Shown: positions 1 to 6,868, counted from the first letter of the stretch. The stretch: 7,236 nt of DNA from an uncultured delta proteobacterium (GCA_903924805.1 CAIYCZ010000497.1:1-7236); one strand, 5' to 3'. Translations and numbers: made by a program. Notes: a model not told the origin generated them from the sequence alone.

Positions 1-29
1 AACCCGTAACATTGAAATTATTTTCCCAT

Positions 30-33
30 GGAG
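30..33 (+). promoter_or_regulatory. Ribosome-binding site for the first flavoprotein gene
   Basis: GGAG lies six bases before the ATG at position 40, which is good Shine-Dalgarno spacing. An ATG at 28 overlaps it but is closed at once by an in-frame TAA, so it is not a start. No promoter can be recognised in the 39 bases before the gene, so it is probably transcribed from further upstream. Confidence 0.6.
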
Positions 34-39
34 TAATCA

Positions 40-1380
40 ATGACAAAAAAATATGATGTGGTGGTTGTCGGTGCAGGGCCTGCAGGAGCTATGGCTGCAA
101 AGACCGCCGGTGAGAACGGCTTAAAGGCGGCACTTGTTGAGAGAAAGAAAGATATCGGGAACATGGGGCGCTCATGCTGCATGATGCTGCTGGTGATGAA
201 TGAATACTATTTCGGCGAACGAATGGGCATAAACACAAGAGACGGCCGGCTCAATTTTCCGGTGAACGGTTTCAATATAAAACTCCACGGCGGCTACAAA
301 GACCTTTATGCGTACCACATCTATGCGCCGAATGGCCATCGCGTTACCCTTGGCGATGCAGACCATGAACGGAAGCAGGAAAACCCGCATCGAATCGCGC
401 TGGTGCATGATAAGGGTGCCCTGGTGCAGGGTCTGGTTGAAGAGGCGGCGCGAGCCGGGGTGGATGTTTTTGACGGAACAAATGTTACGAATATAAAAAA
501 GAAAAAAAACGGTGTTTCGGTCATTACCGATAAAGACACGCTGAATGCCACGTTTGTCATAGCAGCAGATGGTGTCAATTCGCGCATTGCAGATAATGTG
601 GGGTTCAATAAGGACCGGGAGTTGCTGGGACTGTTCCTGGTATACGGGACAACGTTCAGCGGATTGAAGGGATTTGATCCCAATGCTTTCAGTCAAATCC
701 TTTACGGAATGCCAGACCCGGCTTTTATCGGCATCTCTCCCCTTGCCGGTCAGGATGGATTCCACGTTGTTGCCATTGGCCTTGATCCAGCCATCAACCT
801 GGAGAAGACCATGAAACGGGTTATGACCGAAAGCACCTTTGCTCCCTGGTTTAAAGATGCACGGGTCATTGGACACCATGCAGCAGTAGAGAAGTTATAT
901 TCTCCCATTTACGAACCCTATAAGGACAATGTGCTCCTTGCCGGGGACGCGTGCTGGACCCAGGAGGCGGAAAATACCGGCTGCCTGATGGCCGGCTGGC
1001 GTGCTGCTCACTCTGTTACCGAAGCTTTGCTTGAAGGCAATATAAGTAAAGAGGGCGTTAAGAGTTATTTGGACTGGTGGAAAAGGTCGTACTGCGATAC
1101 CTATAATTACGCTTCCTATGTTAAGAATTTTATTTTGAGCTACATAATGACCAGCGATGACATTGATTATTTCCTCGGCCATTTCAAGAAGCCATTTCCC
1201 GGTAAGCTGAATGCCTATACTACCTTCGATGTGCTGGGCGCTGAACTGCCCAACGTACTCCCCAAAATGGCGGTGGAACGTCCTACCATCATACCGAAGA
1301 TACTTGCCTTTAATATGGCACCCATCAATGTTCTTTTTGCCGATCAGATAAAGGCTGCGCAGGCTATTCTGAACGCATAA
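40..1380 (+). CDS. FAD-dependent oxidoreductase, geranylgeranyl-reductase/FixC-like
   Basis: A 446-residue soluble flavoprotein with no visible signal peptide or membrane helix. A Rossmann FAD motif GAGPAG is at residues 11-16, and a β2-terminal acid E34 would bind the ribose. The second FAD motif ADGVNSR is at 176-182, and the ribityl-binding GDA is at 302-304. This order and length match the geranylgeranyl reductase / FixC dehydrogenase group (COG0644 type). Members of that group reduce isoprenoid C=C bonds or move electrons between flavoproteins and quinones. R44-S-C46 sits where archaeal geranylgeranyl reductases have a conserved active-site cysteine. After GDA the usual Pro/Gly-rich loop is replaced by QEAENTGC (308-315). 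Residues 343-368 are unusually aromatic (Y343, W346, W347, Y351, Y355, Y357, Y360, F364, Y368), possibly a hydrophobic substrate pocket. The closest relative in the window is the partial gene at 6897. The fold is confident; the substrate is unknown. An ETF- or ferredoxin-linked dehydrogenase is an alternative. Confidence 0.87.
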   Translation: MTKKYDVVVVGAGPAGAMAAKTAGENGLKAALVERKKDIGNMGRSCCMMLLVMNEYYFGERMGINTRDGRLNFPVNGFNIKLHGGYKDLYAYHIYAPNGHRVTLGDADHERKQENPHRIALVHDKGALVQGLVEEAARAGVDVFDGTNVTNIKKKKNGVSVITDKDTLNATFVIAADGVNSRIADNVGFNKDRELLGLFLVYGTTFSGLKGFDPNAFSQILYGMPDPAFIGISPLAGQDGFHVVAIGLDPAINLEKTMKRVMTESTFAPWFKDARVIGHHAAVEKLYSPIYEPYKDNVLLAGDACWTQEAENTGCLMAGWRAAHSVTEALLEGNISKEGVKSYLDWWKRSYCDTYNYASYVKNFILSYIMTSDDIDYFLGHFKKPFPGKLNAYTTFDVLGAELPNVLPKMAVERPTIIPKILAFNMAPINVLFADQIKAAQAILNA

Positions 1381-1403
1381 TGTGGTAATGCTGAACAGAC
1401 CTC

Positions 1404-1459
1404 GGGGGCAGGATAGCACTCCTACCATGAATAGTATAATGGGGGCAGGGGGGGAAGGG
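1404..1459 (+). other. G-rich spacer segment with G-quadruplex-capable run
   Basis: The 168-bp spacer between the first flavoprotein and the AOR gene contains the 9-mer GGGGGCAGG twice (1404-1412 and 1441-1449, 37 bp apart). The second copy runs into a seven-G tract (1448-1454), then AA, then GGG (1457-1459). The stretch 1441-1459 fits the standard four-run G3 quadruplex pattern on the non-template strand. GGGGAA at 1451-1456 can also pair with TTCCCC at 1476-1481 across a 19-base loop. There is no following T-run, so I do not call a terminator. Confidence 0.4.
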
Positions 1460-1487
1460 CGATGCAGACAGGAAGTTCCCCGTTCCC

Positions 1488-1516
1488 TCATCAGACAAAA
1501 TAGTATCACCTATAAT
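1488..1516 (+). promoter_or_regulatory. Candidate sigma70-type promoter before the AOR gene
   Basis: A perfect TATAAT is at 1511-1516, with a poor -35-like TCATCA at 1488-1493 (three of six consensus positions, 17-bp spacing). The box is about 35 bases before the AOR start codon. A second perfect TATAAT lies at 1435-1440 but has no recognisable -35. Both boxes are next to a copy of AATAGTAT (1430-1437 and 1499-1506). The region is AT-rich near the gene, so chance matches are possible. Confidence 0.25.
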
Positions 1517-1540
1517 ATTTCTAAAAAACACTCATTGAAA

Positions 1541-1547
1541 GGGAGGT
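1541..1547 (+). promoter_or_regulatory. Strong ribosome-binding site deciding the AOR start
   Basis: GGGAGGT is the best Shine-Dalgarno sequence in the window. It is followed by two consecutive ATG codons at 1549 and 1552. The GGAGG core (1542-1546) is only two bases from the first ATG but five from the second, so 1552 is the better start. Confidence 0.7.
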
Positions 1548-1551
1548 AATG

Positions 1552-3423
1552 ATGGCTTTCTCAAAAGGTTATGCTGGAAAGGTGCTCCGGGTTAATTTAT
1601 CCAATCAGAAGATTTCCGTGGAGCAATTGAATGAAAGGCTTGCCACATTATTTATCGGTGGACGGGGACTGGGTGCAAAATTGCTGTTTGACGAGGTAAA
1701 GGCCGGTGTTGACCCATTGAGTGAAGACAATAAACTCTATTTCCTCACCGGTCCTTTAGCAGGCACTACCTCTCAGGCAAGTTCCCGGTGGATGGTAGTT
1801 ACCAAATCCCCGCTCAGTGGAACCATCATCAGATCGACCGGCGGTGCTGATTTTGGGCATGAACTCAAATCAACCGGGTTTGATCTTATAGTAATCGAGG
1901 GTAAGGCTGAAAAGCCAACCACACTCTGTATACGGGATGACAAGGTTGAATTCAAAGATGCATCCCATATCTGGGGGAAAGAGATTGATACAGAAACAAT
2001 TCAGGAAATCCTGCGCAGGGAACTCGGGGATGAAAAGATGCAGATTGCCTGTGTCGGTACCGCAGGGGAGAACGGGACGCTCTTTGCCTCCATCCTCAGT
2101 GCGCGGCGCAGCGCAAGCCGGGGTGGCGTGGGAACGGTCATGGGTTCCAAGAACCTCAAGGCGATTGCAGTCAGGGGAACCGCAAAGACAGAAGTAGCTG
2201 ACAAAAAAAAGCTTAACGAGATAACAAAGCAGATAGTAGCAGAAGCCATCAAAACCCCCATGTACGAGGGATTCAGCCATCTCGGTACACCGGGTGCCAC
2301 CGCCCTGATGCATGAGATGGGCATGCATCCGGCCAAAAATTTCCAGATAGGTCAACTGGATGATTTTTCCGGGCTCACGCCGGATAAGCTGCAGCAGATA
2401 TTTGTGAAAGATGAGGGGTGCTGTAGCTGTTTTATCCACTGCGGCAGTGTTTTTCATGTCAAGGAGGGTTTATACAAGGGCGACCCGGTTGTAGCTCCCG
2501 AATATGAAACCATGTGGTCTTTTGGTGCCAATCTCTCAAATACTGATCTCGGCTTTATCGTGGCAGCAAATAAGGTATGTGATGACTTTGGCGTGGATAC
2601 CATATCCGCAGGAAGTATTATCGCGTTTGCTATGGAACTGTATGAAAAGGGGATTCTTTCAAAAGCTGATCTCGACGGTATAGACCTCACGTGGGGTAAT
2701 CATCAGGAGGCATACCGGCTGCTCATGAAAATCGTACAGCGAAAAGGAATTGGAAGCATTCTCGCACTGGGAACCAAACGGGCTGCTGAGCAGATCGGTA
2801 AGGGCGCTGCAAAATATGCAATGCAGGTTAAGGGACTGGAAATACCGGGATATGAGTTGCGCGGTGCAAAGGCGCATGGCTTGAACATTGCCACCTCAAA
2901 TATTGGTGCAAGCCATATGACCGGGTACTGCACCCATGAGCTGTTTGGCGTCCCGCAGCCAATAGACAGGTTCAGCGTGGACGGCAAAGGCAGCCTCACT
3001 AAATCCATTCAGGACATAACGGCGACCTATGATTCTCTCGTCATCTGCGGGTTCCCTACGACATTCGGCTGGATGGTGCCGGAAACCTGTGCCAGGCTGT
3101 TGAGCGCTGCAACCGGCATAGAGGAATTCTCTGATGTGAACCAGCTCATCAAGGCTGGAGAAAGGATATATACTATCGAGCGGGCATTTAATGTCCGGGA
3201 AGGTTTTGCAAGAAAAGATGACTATGCGCCTGAACGATTCATCAAAGAGCCGATTCCCAATGGTCCCTGCAAAGGCCAGGTATTTGAGAACGAAGTTCTC
3301 CTGGATGATTATTACCAGGCCAGAGGGTGGGATGTGAAGACCGGAATTCCAACAAAAGAAAAAATGGAAGAGCTGGGCCTGAAGAGCGCGGCTGAAGAAT
3401 TAAAGAAAATGGGGAAAATGTAA
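1552..3423 (+). CDS. Aldehyde:ferredoxin oxidoreductase (AOR) family protein
   Basis: A 623-residue AOR-family enzyme, close to the roughly 605 residues of the Pyrococcus furiosus prototype. The family carries a tungsten (or molybdenum) bis-pterin plus one [4Fe-4S] cluster and oxidises aldehydes to acids with ferredoxin as acceptor, or runs in reverse. Numbered from the ATG at 1552, the cluster ligands are C290-x2-C293-x3-C297, with the fourth cysteine C499 in DSLVIC. A pterin-binding-type DFGVD motif ends at D349. The N-terminal pterin domain has the conserved GGRGLGAKLL, GGADFG and SASRGGVG stretches. ATSNIGASH (447-455) and the C-terminal RAFNVREGFARKDD, DDYYQARGW and GIPTKEKMEELGL are family hallmarks. 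An extra cysteine (C291) lies next to the first ligand. No ferredoxin, cofactor-synthesis or Bam-type benzoyl-CoA reductase genes are adjacent, so the BamB subclass is less likely. Family is very sure; substrate and metal are not determinable. Confidence 0.93.
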   Translation: MAFSKGYAGKVLRVNLSNQKISVEQLNERLATLFIGGRGLGAKLLFDEVKAGVDPLSEDNKLYFLTGPLAGTTSQASSRWMVVTKSPLSGTIIRSTGGADFGHELKSTGFDLIVIEGKAEKPTTLCIRDDKVEFKDASHIWGKEIDTETIQEILRRELGDEKMQIACVGTAGENGTLFASILSARRSASRGGVGTVMGSKNLKAIAVRGTAKTEVADKKKLNEITKQIVAEAIKTPMYEGFSHLGTPGATALMHEMGMHPAKNFQIGQLDDFSGLTPDKLQQIFVKDEGCCSCFIHCGSVFHVKEGLYKGDPVVAPEYETMWSFGANLSNTDLGFIVAANKVCDDFGVDTISAGSIIAFAMELYEKGILSKADLDGIDLTWGNHQEAYRLLMKIVQRKGIGSILALGTKRAAEQIGKGAAKYAMQVKGLEIPGYELRGAKAHGLNIATSNIGASHMTGYCTHELFGVPQPIDRFSVDGKGSLTKSIQDITATYDSLVICGFPTTFGWMVPETCARLLSAATGIEEFSDVNQLIKAGERIYTIERAFNVREGFARKDDYAPERFIKEPIPNGPCKGQVFENEVLLDDYYQARGWDVKTGIPTKEKMEELGLKSAAEELKKMGKM

Positions 3424-3556
3424 ATCCTAAATTCTAATTTCTAAATCCTAAACAAATTCAAAATAATAAATACAAAACAATTTGCCAAGTTTAGAACACT
3501 AACGTTTTGGTGATTTGATATTGTTTAGAAATTCGTGCTTATGGTTTAGAAGTTTC
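3421..3556. repeat. AT-rich imperfect palindrome with internal direct repeats
   Basis: The spacer after the AOR gene is far more AT-rich than the genes and is built from repeats. TAAATCCTAAA occurs at 3421-3431 and 3442-3452, 21 bp apart. GTTTAGAA occurs at 3489-3496, 3523-3530 and 3544-3551, the last two also 21 bp apart. AATTTCTAAA (3436-3445) is a perfect inverted copy of TTTAGAAATT (3524-3533). Aligning the left arm 3421-3453 with the reverse complement of 3523-3555 gives 21 matches in 33 without gaps. Inner CAAAAC (3473-3478) pairs with GTTTTG (3504-3509). The left edge includes the AOR stop codon. The AT-rich TTTAGAAATTCGTGCTTA style resembles dispersed intergenic elements I have seen in genomes of uncultured anaerobes. 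No gene is visible inside; I infer a mobile, MITE-like or structural repeat. Confidence 0.6.
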
Positions 3557-3573
3557 CTTGAAGTGGTTTTCAA

Positions 3574-5079
3574 ATGTCCTTAAAGCAGCAGCTTGCAAAT
3601 ATAGTCGGGTCCTCCCAGGTTATTGATGATGCGGTGATTTGTGAAGGGTATGCAAAGGATCAGAGCTTTGTCAAAGGCAAGCCGCCTGATTGTGCTGTTA
3701 GACCTCAAACAGTGGAAGAAATACAGGAGATTGTGCGGCTTGCCAACCGGGCAAAGACACCCCTTATCCCATACAGCTCGGGTCTTAACCTGCACGGAGC
3801 AACACTTCCTGCCAATGGCGGCATTGTCATTGACCTCACGCGCATGAGAAAGATTGAGATTAATGAGAAGGACTGGTTTGTCATAATTGAGCCGGGTGTG
3901 ACGTATGAAATGCTGCAGGATGCCGTGACGGAAAAAGGCTTGAGGCTCATGGTTCCATTCGGCGTTCCGCCCGGCAGGTCTGTTTTGACCAGTTACCTTG
4001 AGCGGGATGTGATGCTGGCTGCGGCGAGTCTTGAATATGGCAACAACCTCATCTTCGATGCGGAGTTGATACTGCCGCAGGGAGAACTGCTGAGAACCGG
4101 GTGCTGGAATCTTGGCGGCAGGCCGGGCGGGTTCTATGGGCCGGGCTTAAATATGCTCTATAAGCTGTGGACGGGCGCGCAGGGGACACTGGGCATTTTT
4201 ACCAGGATGATTATAACTGTCCAGCACTTTTCCCCGCAGAGACGGTTTTTCTTTATCCCTTTTAACAGCAGTGAAGAGATTGCCGACATAGTTAAGCTCA
4301 TCCAGCGAAAGGAGATCGGGTGTGAGTGTTTTGGGCTTAACCGCTTTAATCTGGCAGCCCTGCTTACTGATGAATGGGAAGTTCCCCGTCAGTTCCCTGC
4401 TGCAAAGAAACCCTCCGCTCAATTTGATATTGTTAAAAAAACTCTCCCTGCCTGGACAATCATCGTAGGCATTACCGGGTCTCCCTATTTCCCTGAAGAA
4501 AAAATTCAGTATGAAGAAGATGCGCTGAGGGAGCTATGTAAAGAGATGGGTAGAGCTGTTGATACCAGGCTGCCCGGCTTTCCTGATTTAGAAGCAGTTT
4601 TTCTCAGGGAAAGTCTCAGGCCGTGGGGGATTTTAAAAAAATTTAATTACCGGGGTTCTGTCCATGACCTCTCTTTTAAAGTGCCTCTTAAGCGGATTCA
4701 TGAGGTTGAAACGGCAATTGCAGCCGGTGCTCAAAAGGACAACTACGCTGCACAGGACATTGGCGGGTACTTTGTCGTCATGGAACGGGGAAGGGCGATA
4801 CACGGTGAATTCGATTTTCACTGTGATCCTACTGCTTCAGAGGAAAAAGACCGGGTAATAAAAATGTGGCTCACTGCAAGCAAAGACCTGATGGACAAAG
4901 GGGCGCTGTTTGACCGGCCCTATGGGGATTGGGCAGATATGGTGTATTCCCGCGCGCCTCAGTATGCATTGAAGCTGAAACAGATTAAACAGGAAATGGA
5001 CCCAAAGGGGATTTTAAATCCGGGGAAACTGGGTTTTAAATTTCAGAAGACAGAAGACAGCTGTCAGAACTCAGAATAA
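3574..5079 (+). CDS. FAD-binding oxidoreductase, VAO/4-cresol dehydrogenase-like (first copy)
   Basis: A 501-residue flavoprotein of the FAD_binding_4 (PCMH-fold) family. The N-terminal FAD domain spans about 36-215. It contains the AVRPQTVEEIQEIV entry, the pyrophosphate-loop-like IPYSSGLNLHGAT (65-77), LILPQGELLRTG (165-176) and YGPG...GAQGTLGIFT (188-210). The substrate (cap) domain follows and ends in MDPKGILNPGK (475-485). The GPG...TLGI form and C-terminal layout recall vanillyl-alcohol oxidase and p-cresol methylhydroxylase more than glycolate oxidase GlcD. By recalled alignment with p-cresol methylhydroxylase, the phenolate-binding Tyr-Arg pair corresponds to D447-R448, so a simple p-cresol substrate is doubtful. 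The start is fixed by an in-frame TGA at 3559-3561; the only Shine-Dalgarno-like bases are a weak GAAGTGG. The last ten or so residues (QKTEDSCQNSE) are encoded by a repeat element. It is paired with a second, divergent paralogue downstream. Enzyme family sure, substrate unknown. Confidence 0.88.
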   Translation: MSLKQQLANIVGSSQVIDDAVICEGYAKDQSFVKGKPPDCAVRPQTVEEIQEIVRLANRAKTPLIPYSSGLNLHGATLPANGGIVIDLTRMRKIEINEKDWFVIIEPGVTYEMLQDAVTEKGLRLMVPFGVPPGRSVLTSYLERDVMLAAASLEYGNNLIFDAELILPQGELLRTGCWNLGGRPGGFYGPGLNMLYKLWTGAQGTLGIFTRMIITVQHFSPQRRFFFIPFNSSEEIADIVKLIQRKEIGCECFGLNRFNLAALLTDEWEVPRQFPAAKKPSAQFDIVKKTLPAWTIIVGITGSPYFPEEKIQYEEDALRELCKEMGRAVDTRLPGFPDLEAVFLRESLRPWGILKKFNYRGSVHDLSFKVPLKRIHEVETAIAAGAQKDNYAAQDIGGYFVVMERGRAIHGEFDFHCDPTASEEKDRVIKMWLTASKDLMDKGALFDRPYGDWADMVYSRAPQYALKLKQIKQEMDPKGILNPGKLGFKFQKTEDSCQNSE

Positions 5080-5110
5080 TAATTATATCCTCTCCTCTGT
5101 ACTCTGTCTT
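5044..5110. repeat. Inverted-repeat element overlapping the 3' end of the first VAO-like gene
   Basis: CAGAAGA is repeated in tandem at 5044-5050 and 5051-5057, and CAGAA recurs at 5065 and 5072. The arm AAGACAGAAGACAG (5047-5060) matches the reverse complement of 5097-5110 at 12 of 14 positions, with a 36-base interior. A perfect 10-bp palindrome GACAGCTGTC lies at 5056-5065 and ATAATTAT at 5079-5086. CAGAA/CTCTGT-rich inverted repeats of this style are common as dispersed intergenic elements in some anaerobe genomes, as I recall. The left arm is coding: it specifies the final residues and the stop codon of the gene at 3574. The rest of the spacer up to 5137 is T-rich and holds nothing else recognisable. 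Confidence 0.5.
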
Positions 5111-5137
5111 TTAACTTCTTTTTAATTGGTTTTCGCC

Positions 5138-6868
5138 ATGACCCAGCAAAAGAAAGTTATCCCGAACAAGCTTCCCGGAGAAGTTTTTAAGGCTCTGGAA
5201 GCTGTTGTCGGTAAGGAAAACATTACCGAAGACCGGGCTATTGTAGAGACCTACAGCAAGTTTGGCATTGATATTAGCGGATTTCTGAAAAAGCATGCAA
5301 AGGATCCCTCCAACATTCCCGCCTGCGTGGTTCTGCCGCAGACCACAGAGGAGATCCAGAAAATTGTCCGGGTTGCAAACCGGCATAAGATTCCTTTTGT
5401 ACCGGTTACCAACGGCCAGCTTGGCATTGCCAATATGCCTACTACTCCTGCTCCGACGCTTTTTATACACTTCAGCCGCATGAATAATATTATCGAGATA
5501 GATGAAGAGTCTATGACCATGCGGGTGCAGCCCTATGCGGATTATGCTCAGGTGCAGGCAGAGGCTATGAAGCGGGGCCTCTGGAATGGCGGAACACCGC
5601 TTGCAACATCTTTGTGTAAAATATCATCCCAGGCCATACTTGCCGGGCTCTGGCAGACCAGCAAGAAGTACGGAACCATAGGTAAGAATATAGTCAGCCT
5701 TACCATGGTTCTGCCTGATGGTGAGATTCTCAAGACCGGGTCCTGTGCGGTAGAGGGTGTTGATGATTTCTGGGAGCATGCGCCGGGGCCGGATCTTTAC
5801 AGCCTGTTCCGGGGAAGTGCCGGCGCATCAGGCATCATCGCCGAGCTTACCATTAAGCTTCATCCCTGGCCGGGGAAGGAATCTCTCCCCGAGCCGGAGC
5901 CGGGACGTCCATCCATCAGAACCTATTATGATGAGCGCTATGATAAGGCGGACCCGCCTGAGAATCACCGTCTGTACTGGATTGAGTTCAAGGACCTGGA
6001 ATCCCAGATACAGGCGCTACGGGAGATGGCTCATGCAGGTATTGGCATCGGCCTTAATGCCGCCGGCGTTTATAACTCTTACTACTGCTCGCCAACCCAG
6101 GAGCTTACCCTGAAGCGGGTAAAGGAGAAATTTTTTCCTGCCTATAACCTGTATGTAATCAGCGCCTGCTTTATTTCTGAAAAGCAGCTTGCCTATGAGG
6201 AAAAAGTTATACAGCGAATTGCTGAACTCTACGGGGGCAGATTCCTCTCCTCTGAATATAAACCGGAAGTCCTTGAAGCCCTGCGCCCGTGGAATCTGGA
6301 CTGCATACGGCACGTGTGCGGCTACCGTATGTCACGCCACTTCTACCTTGATACCTGGTTCTGCAGCGGTGTGCCCGATATTGGCACCGATGCTCAGAAG
6401 ATATGGACCACTGCAATAAACACTGTTGGTGAAACGTATATTACCGACCGGGGCGGGGTTGACGACACCCCGTTTATGTATGCCACAGACCCCGCGGGAA
6501 GAAATTTTTTCACCGAAGCAGATGTGTATCCCAATGGGCTTGACCCCCCGTCTCTGCAAAAAGCACAGCAGCTTATGCTGTTCAGCATAGGAAGGACTTT
6601 CGGACAGAAGATAGGTCCCGGGGTAACCGGCTTCGGGGCTACGTTTGAACCCTTCACGTCCTTTTTTCCGGAGATGGGCCCGGATGTTTACCTGCTGCTG
6701 CGCGCGTTCAGGAAGGTTATGGACCCCAATGGCGTGTGCGCTCCGGGGCGAAGTGTTTTTACTGAAGAAGAGTTTAAACAGTTTCCGGCACAGTTGGCAG
6801 ATGCTATCAACCGGCTTCGGGAGATGAACGGCCTTGAGCCAATAAGAGTACCCGGGAAACATGAATAA
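5138..6868 (+). CDS. FAD-binding oxidoreductase, VAO/4-cresol dehydrogenase-like (second copy)
   Basis: A 576-residue flavoprotein, numbered from the ATG at 5138. The FAD_binding_4 domain spans about 58-245, with CVVLPQTTEEIQKIV (63-77), FVPVTNGQLGIAN (87-99), MVLPDGEILKTG (190-201) and APGPDLYSLFRGSAGASGII (215-234). It ends in VMDPNGVCAPGRSVF (527-541), the VAO/PCMH-type C-terminal signature. It shares LRPW (382-385) with its upstream neighbour (348-351 there) but is about 75 residues longer, with a Pro/Glu-rich stretch at 244-275 and a long tail after the signature. No Tyr-Arg phenolate pair is evident before the signature. A TTG at 5126 could extend it by four residues, but neither start has a clear Shine-Dalgarno site; ATG is preferred. 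A 28-bp gap to the next gene suggests cotranscription. The likely role is oxidation of an alcohol, hydroxy acid or phenolic side chain, alone or with the neighbouring paralogue. The substrate is unknown. Confidence 0.87.
   Translation: MTQQKKVIPNKLPGEVFKALEAVVGKENITEDRAIVETYSKFGIDISGFLKKHAKDPSNIPACVVLPQTTEEIQKIVRVANRHKIPFVPVTNGQLGIANMPTTPAPTLFIHFSRMNNIIEIDEESMTMRVQPYADYAQVQAEAMKRGLWNGGTPLATSLCKISSQAILAGLWQTSKKYGTIGKNIVSLTMVLPDGEILKTGSCAVEGVDDFWEHAPGPDLYSLFRGSAGASGIIAELTIKLHPWPGKESLPEPEPGRPSIRTYYDERYDKADPPENHRLYWIEFKDLESQIQALREMAHAGIGIGLNAAGVYNSYYCSPTQELTLKRVKEKFFPAYNLYVISACFISEKQLAYEEKVIQRIAELYGGRFLSSEYKPEVLEALRPWNLDCIRHVCGYRMSRHFYLDTWFCSGVPDIGTDAQKIWTTAINTVGETYITDRGGVDDTPFMYATDPAGRNFFTEADVYPNGLDPPSLQKAQQLMLFSIGRTFGQKIGPGVTGFGATFEPFTSFFPEMGPDVYLLLRAFRKVMDPNGVCAPGRSVFTEEEFKQFPAQLADAINRLREMNGLEPIRVPGKHE

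Noticed and set aside
172..879. Long open frame on the minus strand (235 codons) opposite the first flavoprotein
   Set aside because: It lies wholly inside a well-supported plus-strand gene. Its translation shows no recognisable domain, and the plus-strand frame has all the FAD motifs.
1451..1481. Possible terminator hairpin after the first flavoprotein (GGGGAA/TTCCCC)
   Set aside because: The loop is 19 bases and no T-run follows, so it does not meet the pattern.
895..1509. Minus-strand open frame (204 codons) running across the 168-bp spacer
   Set aside because: Most of it is antisense to the first flavoprotein, and the part in the spacer is low-complexity G-rich sequence. No family features were seen.
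1870..2457. Minus-strand open frame (195 codons) opposite the AOR gene
   Set aside because: It is antisense to the conserved AOR core including the cluster motif, and is best explained as a shadow.
1552..3423. Assignment of the AOR protein as BamB of class II benzoyl-CoA reductase
   Set aside because: The length and C-terminal RKDD and GPCKG stretches fit ordinary AOR proteins, and no BamC-I type genes are next to it in the window.
3424..3573. CRISPR-like array in the spacer with repeated short units
   Set aside because: The units are only 8-11 bp, two or three copies, AT-rich and in inverted arrangement, with no spacer structure of CRISPR size.
5097..5125. Possible rho-independent terminator after the first VAO-like gene
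   Set aside because: T-rich sequence follows an inverted-repeat arm, but the arms are 36 bases apart and not GC-rich. The structure fits a repeat element better.
3574..6868. Assignment of the two flavoproteins as glycolate oxidase GlcD/GlcE
   Set aside because: Both are of full VAO-like length, GlcE is much shorter, no GlcF-type iron-sulfur subunit is present, and the GPG/GPD and C-terminal motifs look closer to VAO/PCMH.
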